Assembly (NCBI GenBank): GCA_947494925.1
Contig: CANLWS010000003.1
Location: 62,001-126,000, forward strand
Reading direction: 5' to 3'
DNA: 64,000 nt
DNA from: an uncultured Alteromonadaceae bacterium
Lineage (GTDB): Bacteria; Pseudomonadota; Gammaproteobacteria; Enterobacterales; Alteromonadaceae
The notes under the pieces are model-generated. The model was not told the origin of the DNA and ran no database searches. It saw nothing but the letters and a program-made list of their open reading frames with translations. The translations under genes and the position numbers were made by a program. The number at the start of each line of letters is the position of its first letter. The stretch's first letter is position 1. This document shows positions 9,095 through 18,489 of this stretch, piece by piece.

Positions 9095-11119
9095 ATGTTA
9101 GCTGATATAGGGTTTGCGTTAAGTACGGCTGGCTATTCGTTGCTGTTGTTGTTGCTGTTTACTGTGCGAAAGCCTGGCTTGGCAAAGTACCTCCTTATGA
9201 TCGCAACCGCGAGCACTGCTGTTTGGTCGTTAACCTACATCAACCTGCTATTTGGCCCATTAAGCCTGACCAAAATGTTGATGATAGATAGCGCCAAGCA
9301 GTTCGTCTGGTTGGTGTTCCTGCTCTCCTGTCTGAAAGATAATTTTACTAATCTTCGCCAGGTACTTTCACGGCCACTTTCGTTCTTTATTCTCTTATTG
9401 CCCGTGGCGATGATGTCGCTTCCGTTTTTTATGGAAATTGATCTTACCTGGCGGTTTCTGGCCCAAACGGTCATTGCGCTCGAAGTACTTATTTTACTTG
9501 AGTTGATTTATCGTCAGGCGGATGAAAGTAAATGGTCGTACAAACCTCTGATACTATTTTTGGGTGCGACGAATTTATTCGAATTCGTGACCTTTGCCAA
9601 TGCCACTATGGTGGAAACAATAGAGGTCGCTTACATCTCAGCCAGAGGTTACATCTATTTCTGCTTATTGCCCTTTTTGGTGCTCGCTATACGTAGAATC
9701 AAATACTGGGGTGTAGACATATTTATCTCTCGTGAAGTGGTTTTGCATAGCTCTCTATTAATGGTTGCTGGTGCCTATCTGTTTTTGATGGCGCTGGCGG
9801 GGTATGCCGTCAAATATGTTGGAGGAGAATGGGGCAGTACTATTCAGATTGTGCTGATTGTCTTATCAGTCGCATTGCTGATGACGGTTTTTCTGTCCAA
9901 TAGTTTCAGGGATAAAATTAAGGTATTTATCACCAAACACTTTTTTGCCAATCAGTTTGATTATCGAATTGAGTGGGTGAAACTAACTGAGGCATTGCAG
10001 ACTGGTGGAAACGAATTGAGTGATGTCTATCAAAGTGCATTGCGAGGCGTTATCCAGGCCATTGATTTTGATTCGGGGTTGTTGATTAAAAGAACGGGAG
10101 CACAGCATGAGGTAAAAGCAGCTATCTCTCATCAACCCTTGAGTAAAGTAGAATCGAATTTATTAACACTGTTGTGCGAATATTTAAGCCACAAAAACTG
10201 GATTATTGATGTCGAAGAACTTCGCTATAAACCTTTCGTTTATGAAGGATTGAAAATCAATCATGCCTTGTTAAACGATTGTTCGTTTAAAATCGTTTTG
10301 CCTTTTTATCGAGGAACAGAATTGTGGGGTGTTGCACTGCTCAGCTCAAGTAAAGCAACACAGAGCCTGAATTGGGAGATACGTGATTATCTCTCCGCAG
10401 TAAGTGCGCAAGTCTCAAGTTATGTTTTTCATAATGAGGCGAGCAAGGAAGTGGCGGAAAACGCACAATTTGCTGCGTTTAACAGAATGTCTGCCTTTGT
10501 TTTGCATGACTTAAAGAACGTATTGGCTCAGATCGATCTTATCTTATGTAATGCTGAACAACACAAAGACAATCCTGAGTTTATCGAGGATACCTTTGAA
10601 ACATTGGAGCATACAAAGGCGCGGATGGACAAAATGTTGCGACAGCTTACGCAAAAGAAAGAAGCGCAGCAAAATGCTCAGGGTCTCTGTCTTGCTTCAG
10701 ATACCATTACACGGGTTATTGAACAAAAGTGTGCCGGAAACCAACCGAAACCTGAGTTGGACATCGTTAGTGAAAAACAACTGGTGATTGATGAAGAAAA
10801 ATTCGGTAACGTAATGTATCACTTGTTAAGCAACGCACAACAAGCCACGGAAGACGATGGATTTGTCAACGTTAAAATTGAAGTTTCGTTGGATGAAAAA
10901 TCTTTACAAATCGACATCAGCGATAACGGCGAGGGAATGACCGAAGAGTTTATTGCCAATCGTTTGTACAAGCCATTTGACACTACAAAAGGTAATGCTG
11001 GTATGGGAATAGGTGCGTATGATGCAAAAAGCTTTGTTGAAAAAATTGGTGGCAGGCTTAATGTAAGAAGTGAGTTAAACAGCGGGACCACATTCACCCT
11101 GCACCTACCGCTAGATTAA
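9095..11119 (+). CDS. prsK: PEP-CTERM/XrtA-system sensor histidine kinase PrsK
   Basis: This is a 674-residue membrane histidine kinase. The N-terminal half is a multi-pass membrane sensor (about 5-275, seven or more hydrophobic segments). It is followed by a GAF-like domain (about 300-450), then a phosphoacceptor helix with His471 in FVLHDLKN, and an ATPase domain with the N box (NVMYHLLSNAQQA), DNGEGM and GMGIGAYDAK. This architecture and the FVLHDLKN H-box match PrsK, the kinase that accompanies exosortase/EPS loci. The start has TAGGAG upstream. The PrsR regulator follows 28 bases later. No exosortase or EPS genes are in this window. Confidence 0.88.
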   Translation: MLADIGFALSTAGYSLLLLLLFTVRKPGLAKYLLMIATASTAVWSLTYINLLFGPLSLTKMLMIDSAKQFVWLVFLLSCLKDNFTNLRQVLSRPLSFFILLLPVAMMSLPFFMEIDLTWRFLAQTVIALEVLILLELIYRQADESKWSYKPLILFLGATNLFEFVTFANATMVETIEVAYISARGYIYFCLLPFLVLAIRRIKYWGVDIFISREVVLHSSLLMVAGAYLFLMALAGYAVKYVGGEWGSTIQIVLIVLSVALLMTVFLSNSFRDKIKVFITKHFFANQFDYRIEWVKLTEALQTGGNELSDVYQSALRGVIQAIDFDSGLLIKRTGAQHEVKAAISHQPLSKVESNLLTLLCEYLSHKNWIIDVEELRYKPFVYEGLKINHALLNDCSFKIVLPFYRGTELWGVALLSSSKATQSLNWEIRDYLSAVSAQVSSYVFHNEASKEVAENAQFAAFNRMSAFVLHDLKNVLAQIDLILCNAEQHKDNPEFIEDTFETLEHTKARMDKMLRQLTQKKEAQQNAQGLCLASDTITRVIEQKCAGNQPKPELDIVSEKQLVIDEEKFGNVMYHLLSNAQQATEDDGFVNVKIEVSLDEKSLQIDISDNGEGMTEEFIANRLYKPFDTTKGNAGMGIGAYDAKSFVEKIGGRLNVRSELNSGTTFTLHLPLD

Positions 11120-11147
11120 CAAATACAACACAACAGGATTATACAAA

Positions 11148-12506
11148 GTGGACAAGATATTAGTCGTTGACGATGATTTAGGTATCCAGAAACAGCTCAA
11201 ATGGAGTTTCAGCGGATACGAAGTTGTTTTTGCTGAAGATCGTCAATCTGCTATCACGCAGTTACGTCGTTTTGAACCTAAAGTGGTTACTTTGGATTTA
11301 GGCTTGCCGCCGGACCCTGCCAATGCATCTGAAGGATTAAAGGCCCTTGAAGAAATTCTTTCTTTAGCACCGCAAACTAAAGTCATCGTTGTTACCGGTA
11401 ATAATGATAAGGAAAACGCGCTTAAAGCGATTGCCTTGGGTGCCTATGATTTTTATCAGAAACCAATTGACTCAGATACTATTCAAATTCTGGTTAACAG
11501 AGCAGCGAATTTATACAAGCTTGAACAAGAAAATCGTCAACTGGCTCAAGCTGCCCCTGCGATGGGAAAGATTATTGGTAACAGTGAAAGTATTCAAATC
11601 GCCAGTAGAAAAGCGGAAAAAATTGCGCAAACAGATATCAGTACTCTGCTACTGGGCGAGAGTGGAACAGGTAAAGAGGTCTTTGCCAGAAGTATCCATG
11701 AGCATAGTTTACGTAGGGACAAGGCATTTGTAGCAATCAACTGTGCTTCTATCCCTGAAAACCTGCTTGAAAGTGAATTATTCGGATACGAGAAAGGCGC
11801 CTTTACCGGTGCCAACAAAACCACTTTAGGTAAAATTGAAACTGCTCAGGGTGGTACGTTATTTCTTGATGAAATTGGTGATATGCCAGTTGGGTTGCAG
11901 GCCAAAATGTTGCGTTTCCTGCAAGAGCGGGTTATCGAGCGCGTCGGTGGTCGAAACGAAATCCCAGTGGATATCAGGGTTGTGTGCGCTACGCACAGAG
12001 ACTTGCATGAAATGGTTTCTGAGCAAACATTCAGAGAGGATTTGTTTTACCGGATTGGTGAAATCGTGATCAATATTCCTCCTCTGCGTGAGCGGGACAA
12101 TGATATCGTGTTATTAGCACGGACTTTCCTTAATCAGTACAACGAAGAGTTTGGCACCAAAGTCAAAGGCTTCAGCGATGCAGCTATTCAGGCGATGCTT
12201 CAGCACAAGTGGCAGGGAAATATCCGCGAACTGCAAAACAAGTTGAAATCTGCTGTCATTCTGGCCGAAGGCTCAGTTATACAAGTGGATGACCTCGGTC
12301 TTATTTTCCGCGAAAACCAAGAGTCTATGGAAAGTCTGAACCTGCGGGAAGTGCGGGAACAAGCAGAAAGCAGAGCGATTCGAAAAGCCTTTCATCAGTC
12401 AGAAAAAAACATGTCCCGAACTGCGGAATTACTTGGTGTGACCCGCCCGACCTTGTATTCGCTGATTGACAAATACCATATGGAAGACATCAAAACAGGC
12501 TCCTGA
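11148..12506 (+). CDS. prsR: PEP-CTERM/XrtA-system sigma-54 response regulator PrsR
   Basis: This is a 452-residue NtrC-type activator. The receiver domain (1-125) has phosphoacceptor Asp50 in VTLDLGLPP. The AAA+ domain has Walker A GESGTGKE, the sigma-54 contact loop GAFTGA (about 218-223) and Walker B GGTLFLDEIGD. A C-terminal Fis-type helix-turn-helix follows (RTAELLGVTRPTLYSLIDKY). It starts at GTG with AGGA upstream and pairs with the adjacent kinase. PrsR is known to switch on sigma-54 promoters of exopolysaccharide and PEP-CTERM genes, so the targets should lie elsewhere in the genome. Confidence 0.9.
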   Translation: MDKILVVDDDLGIQKQLKWSFSGYEVVFAEDRQSAITQLRRFEPKVVTLDLGLPPDPANASEGLKALEEILSLAPQTKVIVVTGNNDKENALKAIALGAYDFYQKPIDSDTIQILVNRAANLYKLEQENRQLAQAAPAMGKIIGNSESIQIASRKAEKIAQTDISTLLLGESGTGKEVFARSIHEHSLRRDKAFVAINCASIPENLLESELFGYEKGAFTGANKTTLGKIETAQGGTLFLDEIGDMPVGLQAKMLRFLQERVIERVGGRNEIPVDIRVVCATHRDLHEMVSEQTFREDLFYRIGEIVINIPPLRERDNDIVLLARTFLNQYNEEFGTKVKGFSDAAIQAMLQHKWQGNIRELQNKLKSAVILAEGSVIQVDDLGLIFRENQESMESLNLREVREQAESRAIRKAFHQSEKNMSRTAELLGVTRPTLYSLIDKYHMEDIKTGS

Positions 12507-12519
12507 TAGTTAGCTGAAT

Positions 12520-12561
12520 GCCATAATTACTGGTTCACATCTCTGGACCAATAATTATGGC
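12520..12561. terminator. Hairpin between convergent prsR and araC-type genes
   Basis: GCCATAATTA and TAATTATGGC are perfect 10-base arms, with GGT/ACC pairing further inside. There is no T-run, so it is either an imperfect bidirectional terminator or simply an RNA 3' end structure. Confidence 0.5.
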
Positions 12562-12636
12562 GAGCGATTTGTCAGTTCACTAAGCAGTGCTGAGACAACT
12601 TCTAGTCTCTAACGTAAAAAAAAGTAACATCAAGTT

Positions 12637-13488
12637 TTATTCCAAGGGAATGAAAATTTCTGTTCTGAGGTTTTCGGGCTTGGTTTTTCTTGGATCTCTA
12701 TTCAGATAATGTTCGAAGCAAGCTTGCTGATCACGCAATTTTTCGCCACTCTCTGGCAGCCATTGATTAAATATAAAATGATAACTGTGTTGAAAGTCCT
12801 GATAGGAACCTTTGTGCAGGAATACTGCGTATTTCCCACCTGGAATTTCACATGTGGTTATTGATTGATGAGAACTGACATCCGCTTTTATGTCCAGACA
12901 TGCATCGTATCGGATGTGATCTGGTAGGGTGATACTGGGATCATCGTGGGAGATGCCAATAGAACGTGTCTCTTTGCTCATCAGCCTGTTTGAGTAGGCG
13001 AATTTCATTATTGTTTCCCAGGCTTTTGGTGCAGCCTCGGCATAACTGCCAGATGCGCGAGCACAGATTAGTTCAATGGGTTTGATAGTTCTAATTTCCG
13101 GGGTCATAGCTACCTTCCTTATCGGGTTCAATTTAATAATCGTTTGTTTTTGCTGAATCCCTTGCTGACGAACATGTGAAGGCGTGACCTGAAATTGTTG
13201 TTTAAAGGCTTTGTTAAAGGAAGACTGATTCTGATACCCGGTTTTGTATGCTATCTCAGTGATAGAATATTCACTGTAAAGTAACAACTTAATCGAGTGT
13301 TCGAGCAACAATCTTTTTTTATAGCTATACACACTCTCACCAACACAAGCCCGGAAAACACGGTGAAAATGAAACTCTGAGTAGCAGGACAATGATGACA
13401 AGTATTTAATGTCAATATTGTCTTCAAGATTGCGTTCAAGATAGCTGACAACCTTATTCATTCTCACGTTGTGATTCGGGTTTTGCAT
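12637..13488 (-). CDS. AraC-family regulator with GyrI-like effector domain
   Basis: This protein has 283 residues. Two AraC-type helix-turn-helix motifs sit at the N-terminus (about 8-105; YLSSLSCYSEFHFHRVFRA and ITEIAYKTGYQNQSSFNKAF). A GyrI-like small-molecule-binding domain follows (about 125-283; ICARASGSYAEAAPKAW, GKYAVFLHKGSY, EIFIPLE). This order is that of the Rob/SoxS-like multidrug-sensing group. The ATG at 13488 has AGGAA seven bases upstream and is chosen over a longer frame starting near 13629. A 7-6-7 inverted repeat lies 74-93 bases upstream. Confidence 0.9.
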   Translation of the reverse strand: MQNPNHNVRMNKVVSYLERNLEDNIDIKYLSSLSCYSEFHFHRVFRACVGESVYSYKKRLLLEHSIKLLLYSEYSITEIAYKTGYQNQSSFNKAFKQQFQVTPSHVRQQGIQQKQTIIKLNPIRKVAMTPEIRTIKPIELICARASGSYAEAAPKAWETIMKFAYSNRLMSKETRSIGISHDDPSITLPDHIRYDACLDIKADVSSHQSITTCEIPGGKYAVFLHKGSYQDFQHSYHFIFNQWLPESGEKLRDQQACFEHYLNRDPRKTKPENLRTEIFIPLE

Positions 13489-13561
13489 ATATGTTCCTGA
13501 CAAATGATTCAGGTTGATCGTAACGAGTGTATGGCCACAATACTTTTCCATTCCTGCTAAC

Positions 13562-13581
13562 TTAACCCTAATTGGGGTTAA
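13562..13581. promoter_or_regulatory. Inverted repeat upstream of the AraC/GyrI-type gene
   Basis: TTAACCC-TAATTG-GGGTTAA has perfect 7-base arms. It lies in the leader or promoter of the minus-strand regulator starting at 13488, and is a candidate operator. Confidence 0.4.
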
Positions 13582-13661
13582 CTTTACTAAACATTTGGTT
13601 AGCTTATTCTGAGGAAATACACGCTTCAACCAATCGTGTTCTTGGTGTGAATGTTCGCCGC

Positions 13662-14153
13662 TTAATATACCCTGGCAAAGCGGTGTTCATCATAATACTT
13701 TCCATGTTTAAAGAGCGCCTTAGCTGATATGCCTTCGAAGCTGAAACCTGCTTTTTCTAATACACGCATGGATGCTGTATTGCCGGAAAAAACCGGCGCG
13801 TATAATCGGACAATATCGGTGTTATCAAACAAACTTTGCGAAAATATCTGCAGTGCCTTGGATGTTATGCCTTTATTCCAAAACTCTTCGGCCAGCCAGT
13901 AACCTATTTCTGCTGAATGGGCGTATTCAAAGGGTTGGTGATACACACCTATCACACCGCAAAACACATTATTGAACGTGATAGCTTTGACCGTTGCCTG
14001 GTCCTTACAGCCAGTGTTAATCCACCAAGCAGCGTCTTCCAAGGTATAAGGTTGGGGGATTCTGGAAGATAAATATTGAACTACCTTTTTATTGTTTAAG
14101 TAGGCTACAAGCAAGTTGTCATCCTGCTGGTTTAAATCTCGGAGTTTTATCAT
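13662..14153 (-). CDS. GNAT-family N-acetyltransferase (RimJ/RimL type)
   Basis: This is a 163-residue acetyl-CoA-dependent transferase. It shows the GNAT core: a beta strand ending in AEIGYWLAEEFWNKGITSKAL (acetyl-CoA-binding motif A near 90-112) and the C-terminal signature VFSGNTASMRVLEKAGFSFEG, typical of the ribosomal-protein/antibiotic RimJ-RimL subgroup. The ATG at 14153 is preferred; a GTG at 14177 is possible. The acceptor substrate is unknown. Confidence 0.88.
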   Translation of the reverse strand: MIKLRDLNQQDDNLLVAYLNNKKVVQYLSSRIPQPYTLEDAAWWINTGCKDQATVKAITFNNVFCGVIGVYHQPFEYAHSAEIGYWLAEEFWNKGITSKALQIFSQSLFDNTDIVRLYAPVFSGNTASMRVLEKAGFSFEGISAKALFKHGKYYDEHRFARVY

Positions 14154-14312
14154 TTGTTGTTTTCCGTCACTGCGCACAGGATGAAGTATGCTGAGAAATT
14201 GGAGGGTCTACAAACATTTTTCGCGATGGATTTCACACAATTTATTGGAGTAATTAAATTACCTAAAAATTCAGCGGTTGGTCTCAATTGTCTTGAATAA
14301 AATCTGGTCAAA

Positions 14313-14328
14313 GGGTATAAAAATACCC
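14313..14328. promoter_or_regulatory. Palindrome upstream of the exported PKD-like protein gene
   Basis: GGGTATAAAAATACCC is a 16-bp palindrome 61 bases before the start at 14389. It may be an operator or part of the promoter. Confidence 0.3.
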
Positions 14329-14388
14329 GTTATTCGAAGGCTATGAATAACATTAAATTAGCTTCACTCGACCAAAAGGATAAACAAA

Positions 14389-14985
14389 ATGGCCAAAGTG
14401 ACAAGATTAAGTCTGATTTCTTCATTGCTCGTCTTTACTTCTAGTGCATATTCAGGTGATGACCCTGTAAACTGCCGTACTGAAACATCACAAATTCCGA
14501 TATATTCTGGAAACGCTTCCTGCTATGCGGGTTCTGGTGTTTGGTTAAGTCGATTCGTTTCCAATCAAAACTCACCAACTACTAGTTTGTCAGAGAACCG
14601 ATTTGTTAATGGGCAACAAGTGACCTTCCGGTGTACCGCGAATGTACCCTTTTCACACTATCAAAGTGTGACAAGCCAAGTCTGTGATTATACTCCTGAC
14701 GCAGATTTTCGTGTGAACGTAAATTACGACGGCACTGCTTATTTGGCGACTGCAAGAGCCACCAGTAGAGCATCAGATAGAGACGGCAACATAGTACAGC
14801 ATAGCTGGACTGTAAACGGCGTGTCTTACGGTTCATCAGCGCCAGTTATTAGTGCCAGCTCTTTCACTCGATTGTCGATCAGATATACGGTGACAGACAA
14901 TGACGGATATACAGACAGTAAGACCCGTGTTGTCTACCTGGATCCGGGAGATGATCCCTGTCTGGAGGGAGAAGTTTCTTGCTGA
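14389..14985 (+). CDS. Exported protein with PKD-like domain
   Basis: This protein has 198 residues with a signal peptide ending near 22 (SSAYSG). The N-terminal half has four Cys (NCRTE, ASCYAG, FRCTA, QVCDY), likely two disulfides. The C-terminal half reads like a PKD/Ig-type fold (ATSRASDRDGNIVQHSWTVNG, then IRYTVTDNDGYTDSKTRVVYL), the repeat seen in secreted proteases and chitinases. It ends with another Cys pair. AAGGA precedes the ATG. No catalytic domain is present; a secreted binding role is possible. Confidence 0.8.
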   Translation: MAKVTRLSLISSLLVFTSSAYSGDDPVNCRTETSQIPIYSGNASCYAGSGVWLSRFVSNQNSPTTSLSENRFVNGQQVTFRCTANVPFSHYQSVTSQVCDYTPDADFRVNVNYDGTAYLATARATSRASDRDGNIVQHSWTVNGVSYGSSAPVISASSFTRLSIRYTVTDNDGYTDSKTRVVYLDPGDDPCLEGEVSC

Positions 14986-15047
14986 TCGCGCTGGATCAGG
15001 CTGCACTTTAATATGCAGTTTATAACATTATTAATGTACTAAGGTAT

Positions 15048-15078
15048 CGAACGGGTTTCGGAGTATAAAACCCGTTCG
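15048..15078. terminator. Hairpin between convergent genes
   Basis: CGAACGGGTTT and AAACCCGTTCG form a perfect 11-bp stem. It lies between the exported-protein gene and the dapD-like gene, which converge here. It lacks a clear T-run. Confidence 0.55.
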
Positions 15079-15160
15079 AATTACATGAATATTCAAAGCG
15101 CTAGTGTACTGAAATATCTAGCACCTTCAGTTTGAACGTTCCAACAAACAGTCAACTAGA

Positions 15161-16051
15161 CTAGTCGTTGCTATGCAACGCAGCGTTCAATCCGCCCCAA
15201 ACCTGAGAATTTGTTGGTATAACTTCTACTTTGCCCGATTGACTGTTGCGTCTGAACAGCAGGTTAGAATGACCAGATAGCTCTCTGGCTGAAACCACTT
15301 GTCCGTCTGGAGTCAGTACTTTTGTACCGGCGGTTACGTACAACCCTGCTTCAACAATACAATCGTCTCCCAGTGAAATACCAATTCCTGCATTGGCACC
15401 TAACAACGAGCGTTTACCTATGGCATTGGTTTGTTTACCACCGCCAGACAAAGTACCCATAATGGATGAGCCTGCGCCCACATCGGAATTTTCGTCCACA
15501 ATGACTCCCGGGGTGACGCGGCCTTCCACCATGCTATTTCCCAGGGTGCCAGCATTAAAGTTCACAAAGCCTTCGTGCATCACTGTCGTACCATTTGCTA
15601 AATGCGCGCCTAAACGAACGCGATCCGCATCACCTATCCGCACACCTTCAGGCACAACATAGTCCGTCATGCGGGGAAACTTATCCACGGATGTGACTTG
15701 TAGGTGAAAAGCAGAATCGCTCAATTCGACACGTAATTTTGCCACATCGCCAGGAAAAACAGGCCCTGCATTTGTCCAGGCTACGTTAGGAAGTAATCCG
15801 AAAATGTTTTCCAGATTAATTTCATTGGGTTTAACGCTGCGTTCAGAGAGTAAATGCAATCTGAGGTAAGCATCCTCTGTGGACTGAGGAGCAGTCGCAA
15901 TATCGATTTCAATCTCGAATGACTCTCCTCTGATGAAATCGTGTTCTTCAGCTTTACAAGAGCGACAAATGTCATCTAAGCCAACTGGAAACCAACTATC
16001 GATAGTTTTTCCTGAATTTACATCTATATATCTGTGACCTTGTCTAATCAT
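15161..16051 (-). CDS. dapD: Tetrahydrodipicolinate N-succinyltransferase (DapD, hexapeptide-repeat type)
   Basis: This is a 296-residue enzyme of the succinylase route to meso-diaminopimelate and lysine. The N-terminal domain (1-130) is followed by the conserved block VPEGVRIGDADRVRLGAHLA and a left-handed beta-helix with GTTVMHEGFVNFNAGTLG, MGTLSGGGK and LLGANAGIGISLGDDC. This pattern belongs to the Pseudomonas/actinobacterial DapD type rather than the E. coli type. The start ATG at 16051 has only a weak ribosome site. It is monocistronic. The E. coli-type gene may exist elsewhere; that could not be checked here. Confidence 0.88.
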   Translation of the reverse strand: MIRQGHRYIDVNSGKTIDSWFPVGLDDICRSCKAEEHDFIRGESFEIEIDIATAPQSTEDAYLRLHLLSERSVKPNEINLENIFGLLPNVAWTNAGPVFPGDVAKLRVELSDSAFHLQVTSVDKFPRMTDYVVPEGVRIGDADRVRLGAHLANGTTVMHEGFVNFNAGTLGNSMVEGRVTPGVIVDENSDVGAGSSIMGTLSGGGKQTNAIGKRSLLGANAGIGISLGDDCIVEAGLYVTAGTKVLTPDGQVVSARELSGHSNLLFRRNSQSGKVEVIPTNSQVWGGLNAALHSND

Positions 16052-16224
16052 TAATTTTCTTGCCTGTTGAATTTGCTATTAAAGTGGATTTCGGTTGCTG
16101 AGGCTATTATGCCCAAACTGTGTCAGAAGCCTATAAAATAGAACAACTCTTCGCAAGACTTCTTCGTCGCCGGAGACAATAATAGAAAAGTATATGAAAG
16201 AGTGACGGGATCTAAACCAGGTCG

Positions 16225-18489
16225 TTATTCCGCATCTGCCAACAACCATTCGCCTTGAGATTGCATGCGCGTGCGCATATTGGCCAATTTGGCTTTTAAT
16301 CCGCCCATCATCTGAGCAAACTGGGTCTCCTGGCTGAGGATGGAGAAGACAGGATCATTTTCTGCTTCCCAGACGCGCACCCAACCCAGATCTATCGCAG
16401 CTTGCATGTAGTAAAACGCTTCTTCAGAGTTACCTCTTAAGATATTGATCTGCGCCATGTTGATATAGTAATAGGGATTATTTCCTCTTGAACTTTCGGT
16501 GCTCAATGTGAAACGTTCGAATTCTTTCAGTAAGGTGCTGGCTAGTTCCTGATTGCCATTTTGTTGGTACGATAAAGCCAAATGTGCCGCTGCCTGCCCA
16601 TTCTGAAACAAGAAAAATAGTCCTTCGTTTCCTTTATCTGTCGCTTTGAGGTTCAGGTAATGTGATATGGCGAGCTCAAACTCTCCTTTATAAAAAGCCC
16701 TTTCACCTTTGAAGTACATACTGGTTGCATCGTTGTGCTGGTCGAAATCTGCCTTCTCCAAATAACTCATGGCAGTCTGCTGATCGTTCTGAACCAGATA
16801 AAAGCGCGCTTTTAGTAAATTGACATGGGCTTCCGGAAACTGCTGTTCGTGGCTCTCAACATACTCGAATAGCTTGTTAGTCGCTTCGAAATCACCCACA
16901 TCCATAGTCGCCATCAACAAACCATTAATAGCCGCTTGATTGACAGGGTCTACGTCCAAAGCACGTTTATACATGTTAGCGGCTTTGTCCAGACGTCCAT
17001 GGTTAGACTGAATTTCTCCAGCCAGGCTATATGCGCCTGGATAGTATGGATCGTTTGAAATAATTTGCGAAAAGATCTCCATGGCTTTTGCTTCATCGCC
17101 CATGAGGAAGTATCCCCAGGCAACATTATTTGCTGCCACAGCAGATTTGGGATCCAGTTCAAAAGCTTTTTCAAATAACACCTGAGAATTATTTAACCTG
17201 CCACTACTTTTTAATAGTGAACCGTACCATAAATAGGCTGGTGAATAATTTGGATTCAACTCAATTGCTCGTTTGAAGGAAACCTCAGCCTTAACCGGGT
17301 CAGAGTAAGACAACATGAGTCCTTCAGACGCGTAGGCAGGAGCGAATTCATCGTTAATTGCGAGTGCTTTATCGATCGCCTCACGAGCACTATCGGTAGC
17401 CGTTTTGCGTGACACGTTACCGTATTGCATGGACAGTAAATTTGCGTCCGCTACTCCAACATAGGCTCTGGCATAGTTGGGATCGATTTCCACTGCGTGA
17501 TTGAAGTGTTCTATGGCTTGATTGATAGAGGCGACAGTTCTGTGTGCAAGTTGTTTCTGGCCTTTGCCATGTTCAACCATGGCACCGATACTCAGGGTTT
17601 CGGCAGCAATATCTATTTTCTGTGCATCACCCAATAAGGTGACTTTCATCTTGTTAACCACGGCATTGGCAATGTCATCCTGGATCTGAAAGATATCCTC
17701 GTACACCCTGTCGTAGGTTTCAGACCATAAATGTTCGCCTGTGCTGACTTTCACTAACTGCGCAGTTACGCGGATTTTGTTGGTTGTATCATTCTTGCGA
17801 ATGCTACCCTCGAGGATAGTATCCACACCCAGCTCTTTCCCTATTTCCGGTATGGTCTTATTCGAGACGCCTTTGTACGCGAAAGAGGACGTTCTGGCTG
17901 CTACTTGCAGGTCAGGAATTTTCGCGAGTAAATTCAATAACTCTTCAACCATACCATCTGCAAAAAATTCGTCTTCTGGATCACTGCTAAAGGCCGCAAA
18001 AGGCAATATTGCTATAGATTCTTTGTCATTCTGAATACTGTTTACAAGGCTGCTTTCTTTTTGTGCCAGTGATGGGGGCAGAATAGGAGCTATATTTTCA
18101 GATGAGCCGCTGTTAGAGTTCTGGACAAGGTTGTCGGAGTCCTCAAAAATTAACTGAGAAGTCAGGATGATTGTTGTGACAATTAATAGTGAGCCAACTA
18201 CAGCAACAGTTGCTTTGAAATTTCCACCCTCTTGGCTCTCTGTTTCCTGCTGTGACGACGCCCTAACAATACCTTTGGGTGTGAAATTAAATAGCCAGGC
18301 AAATATCAATGTTATGGGAAAGCCTGCGACAAATACCTGTAACAACATAGTCATGACTGAATCAGGCAGCCCGAGTGCAGGGACGGATAAGTCTGCAATT
18401 TGTATGAGAGGCCAGGCGGACACAGCATATATAGTAGCGACTTTAAACACCTGTCGCTTCTTAAGCTGTGCAATAAATTTTTCCAACAA
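16225..18489 (-). CDS. Membrane TPR protein with TolB/FlgO-like domain
   Basis: This is a 754-residue protein. Two hydrophobic segments open it (about 15-60, KRQVFKVATIYAVSAWPLIQ, an N-terminus often found in adenylate-cyclase-like and TPR proteins), with a further TM at about 92-112. A TolB/FlgO-like domain follows (about 155-275; SIAILPFAAFSSDPEDEFFADG, LEGSIRK, LVKVSTGEHLWSETYDR). Then come about ten TPR units (about 290-740; for example HFNHAVEIDPNYARAYVGVAD). Such proteins are common in Alteromonadales and their function is unproven; the layout suggests a membrane scaffold for protein-protein contacts. Two inverted repeats lie just upstream. Confidence 0.85.
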   Translation of the reverse strand: MLEKFIAQLKKRQVFKVATIYAVSAWPLIQIADLSVPALGLPDSVMTMLLQVFVAGFPITLIFAWLFNFTPKGIVRASSQQETESQEGGNFKATVAVVGSLLIVTTIILTSQLIFEDSDNLVQNSNSGSSENIAPILPPSLAQKESSLVNSIQNDKESIAILPFAAFSSDPEDEFFADGMVEELLNLLAKIPDLQVAARTSSFAYKGVSNKTIPEIGKELGVDTILEGSIRKNDTTNKIRVTAQLVKVSTGEHLWSETYDRVYEDIFQIQDDIANAVVNKMKVTLLGDAQKIDIAAETLSIGAMVEHGKGQKQLAHRTVASINQAIEHFNHAVEIDPNYARAYVGVADANLLSMQYGNVSRKTATDSAREAIDKALAINDEFAPAYASEGLMLSYSDPVKAEVSFKRAIELNPNYSPAYLWYGSLLKSSGRLNNSQVLFEKAFELDPKSAVAANNVAWGYFLMGDEAKAMEIFSQIISNDPYYPGAYSLAGEIQSNHGRLDKAANMYKRALDVDPVNQAAINGLLMATMDVGDFEATNKLFEYVESHEQQFPEAHVNLLKARFYLVQNDQQTAMSYLEKADFDQHNDATSMYFKGERAFYKGEFELAISHYLNLKATDKGNEGLFFLFQNGQAAAHLALSYQQNGNQELASTLLKEFERFTLSTESSRGNNPYYYINMAQINILRGNSEEAFYYMQAAIDLGWVRVWEAENDPVFSILSQETQFAQMMGGLKAKLANMRTRMQSQGEWLLADAE

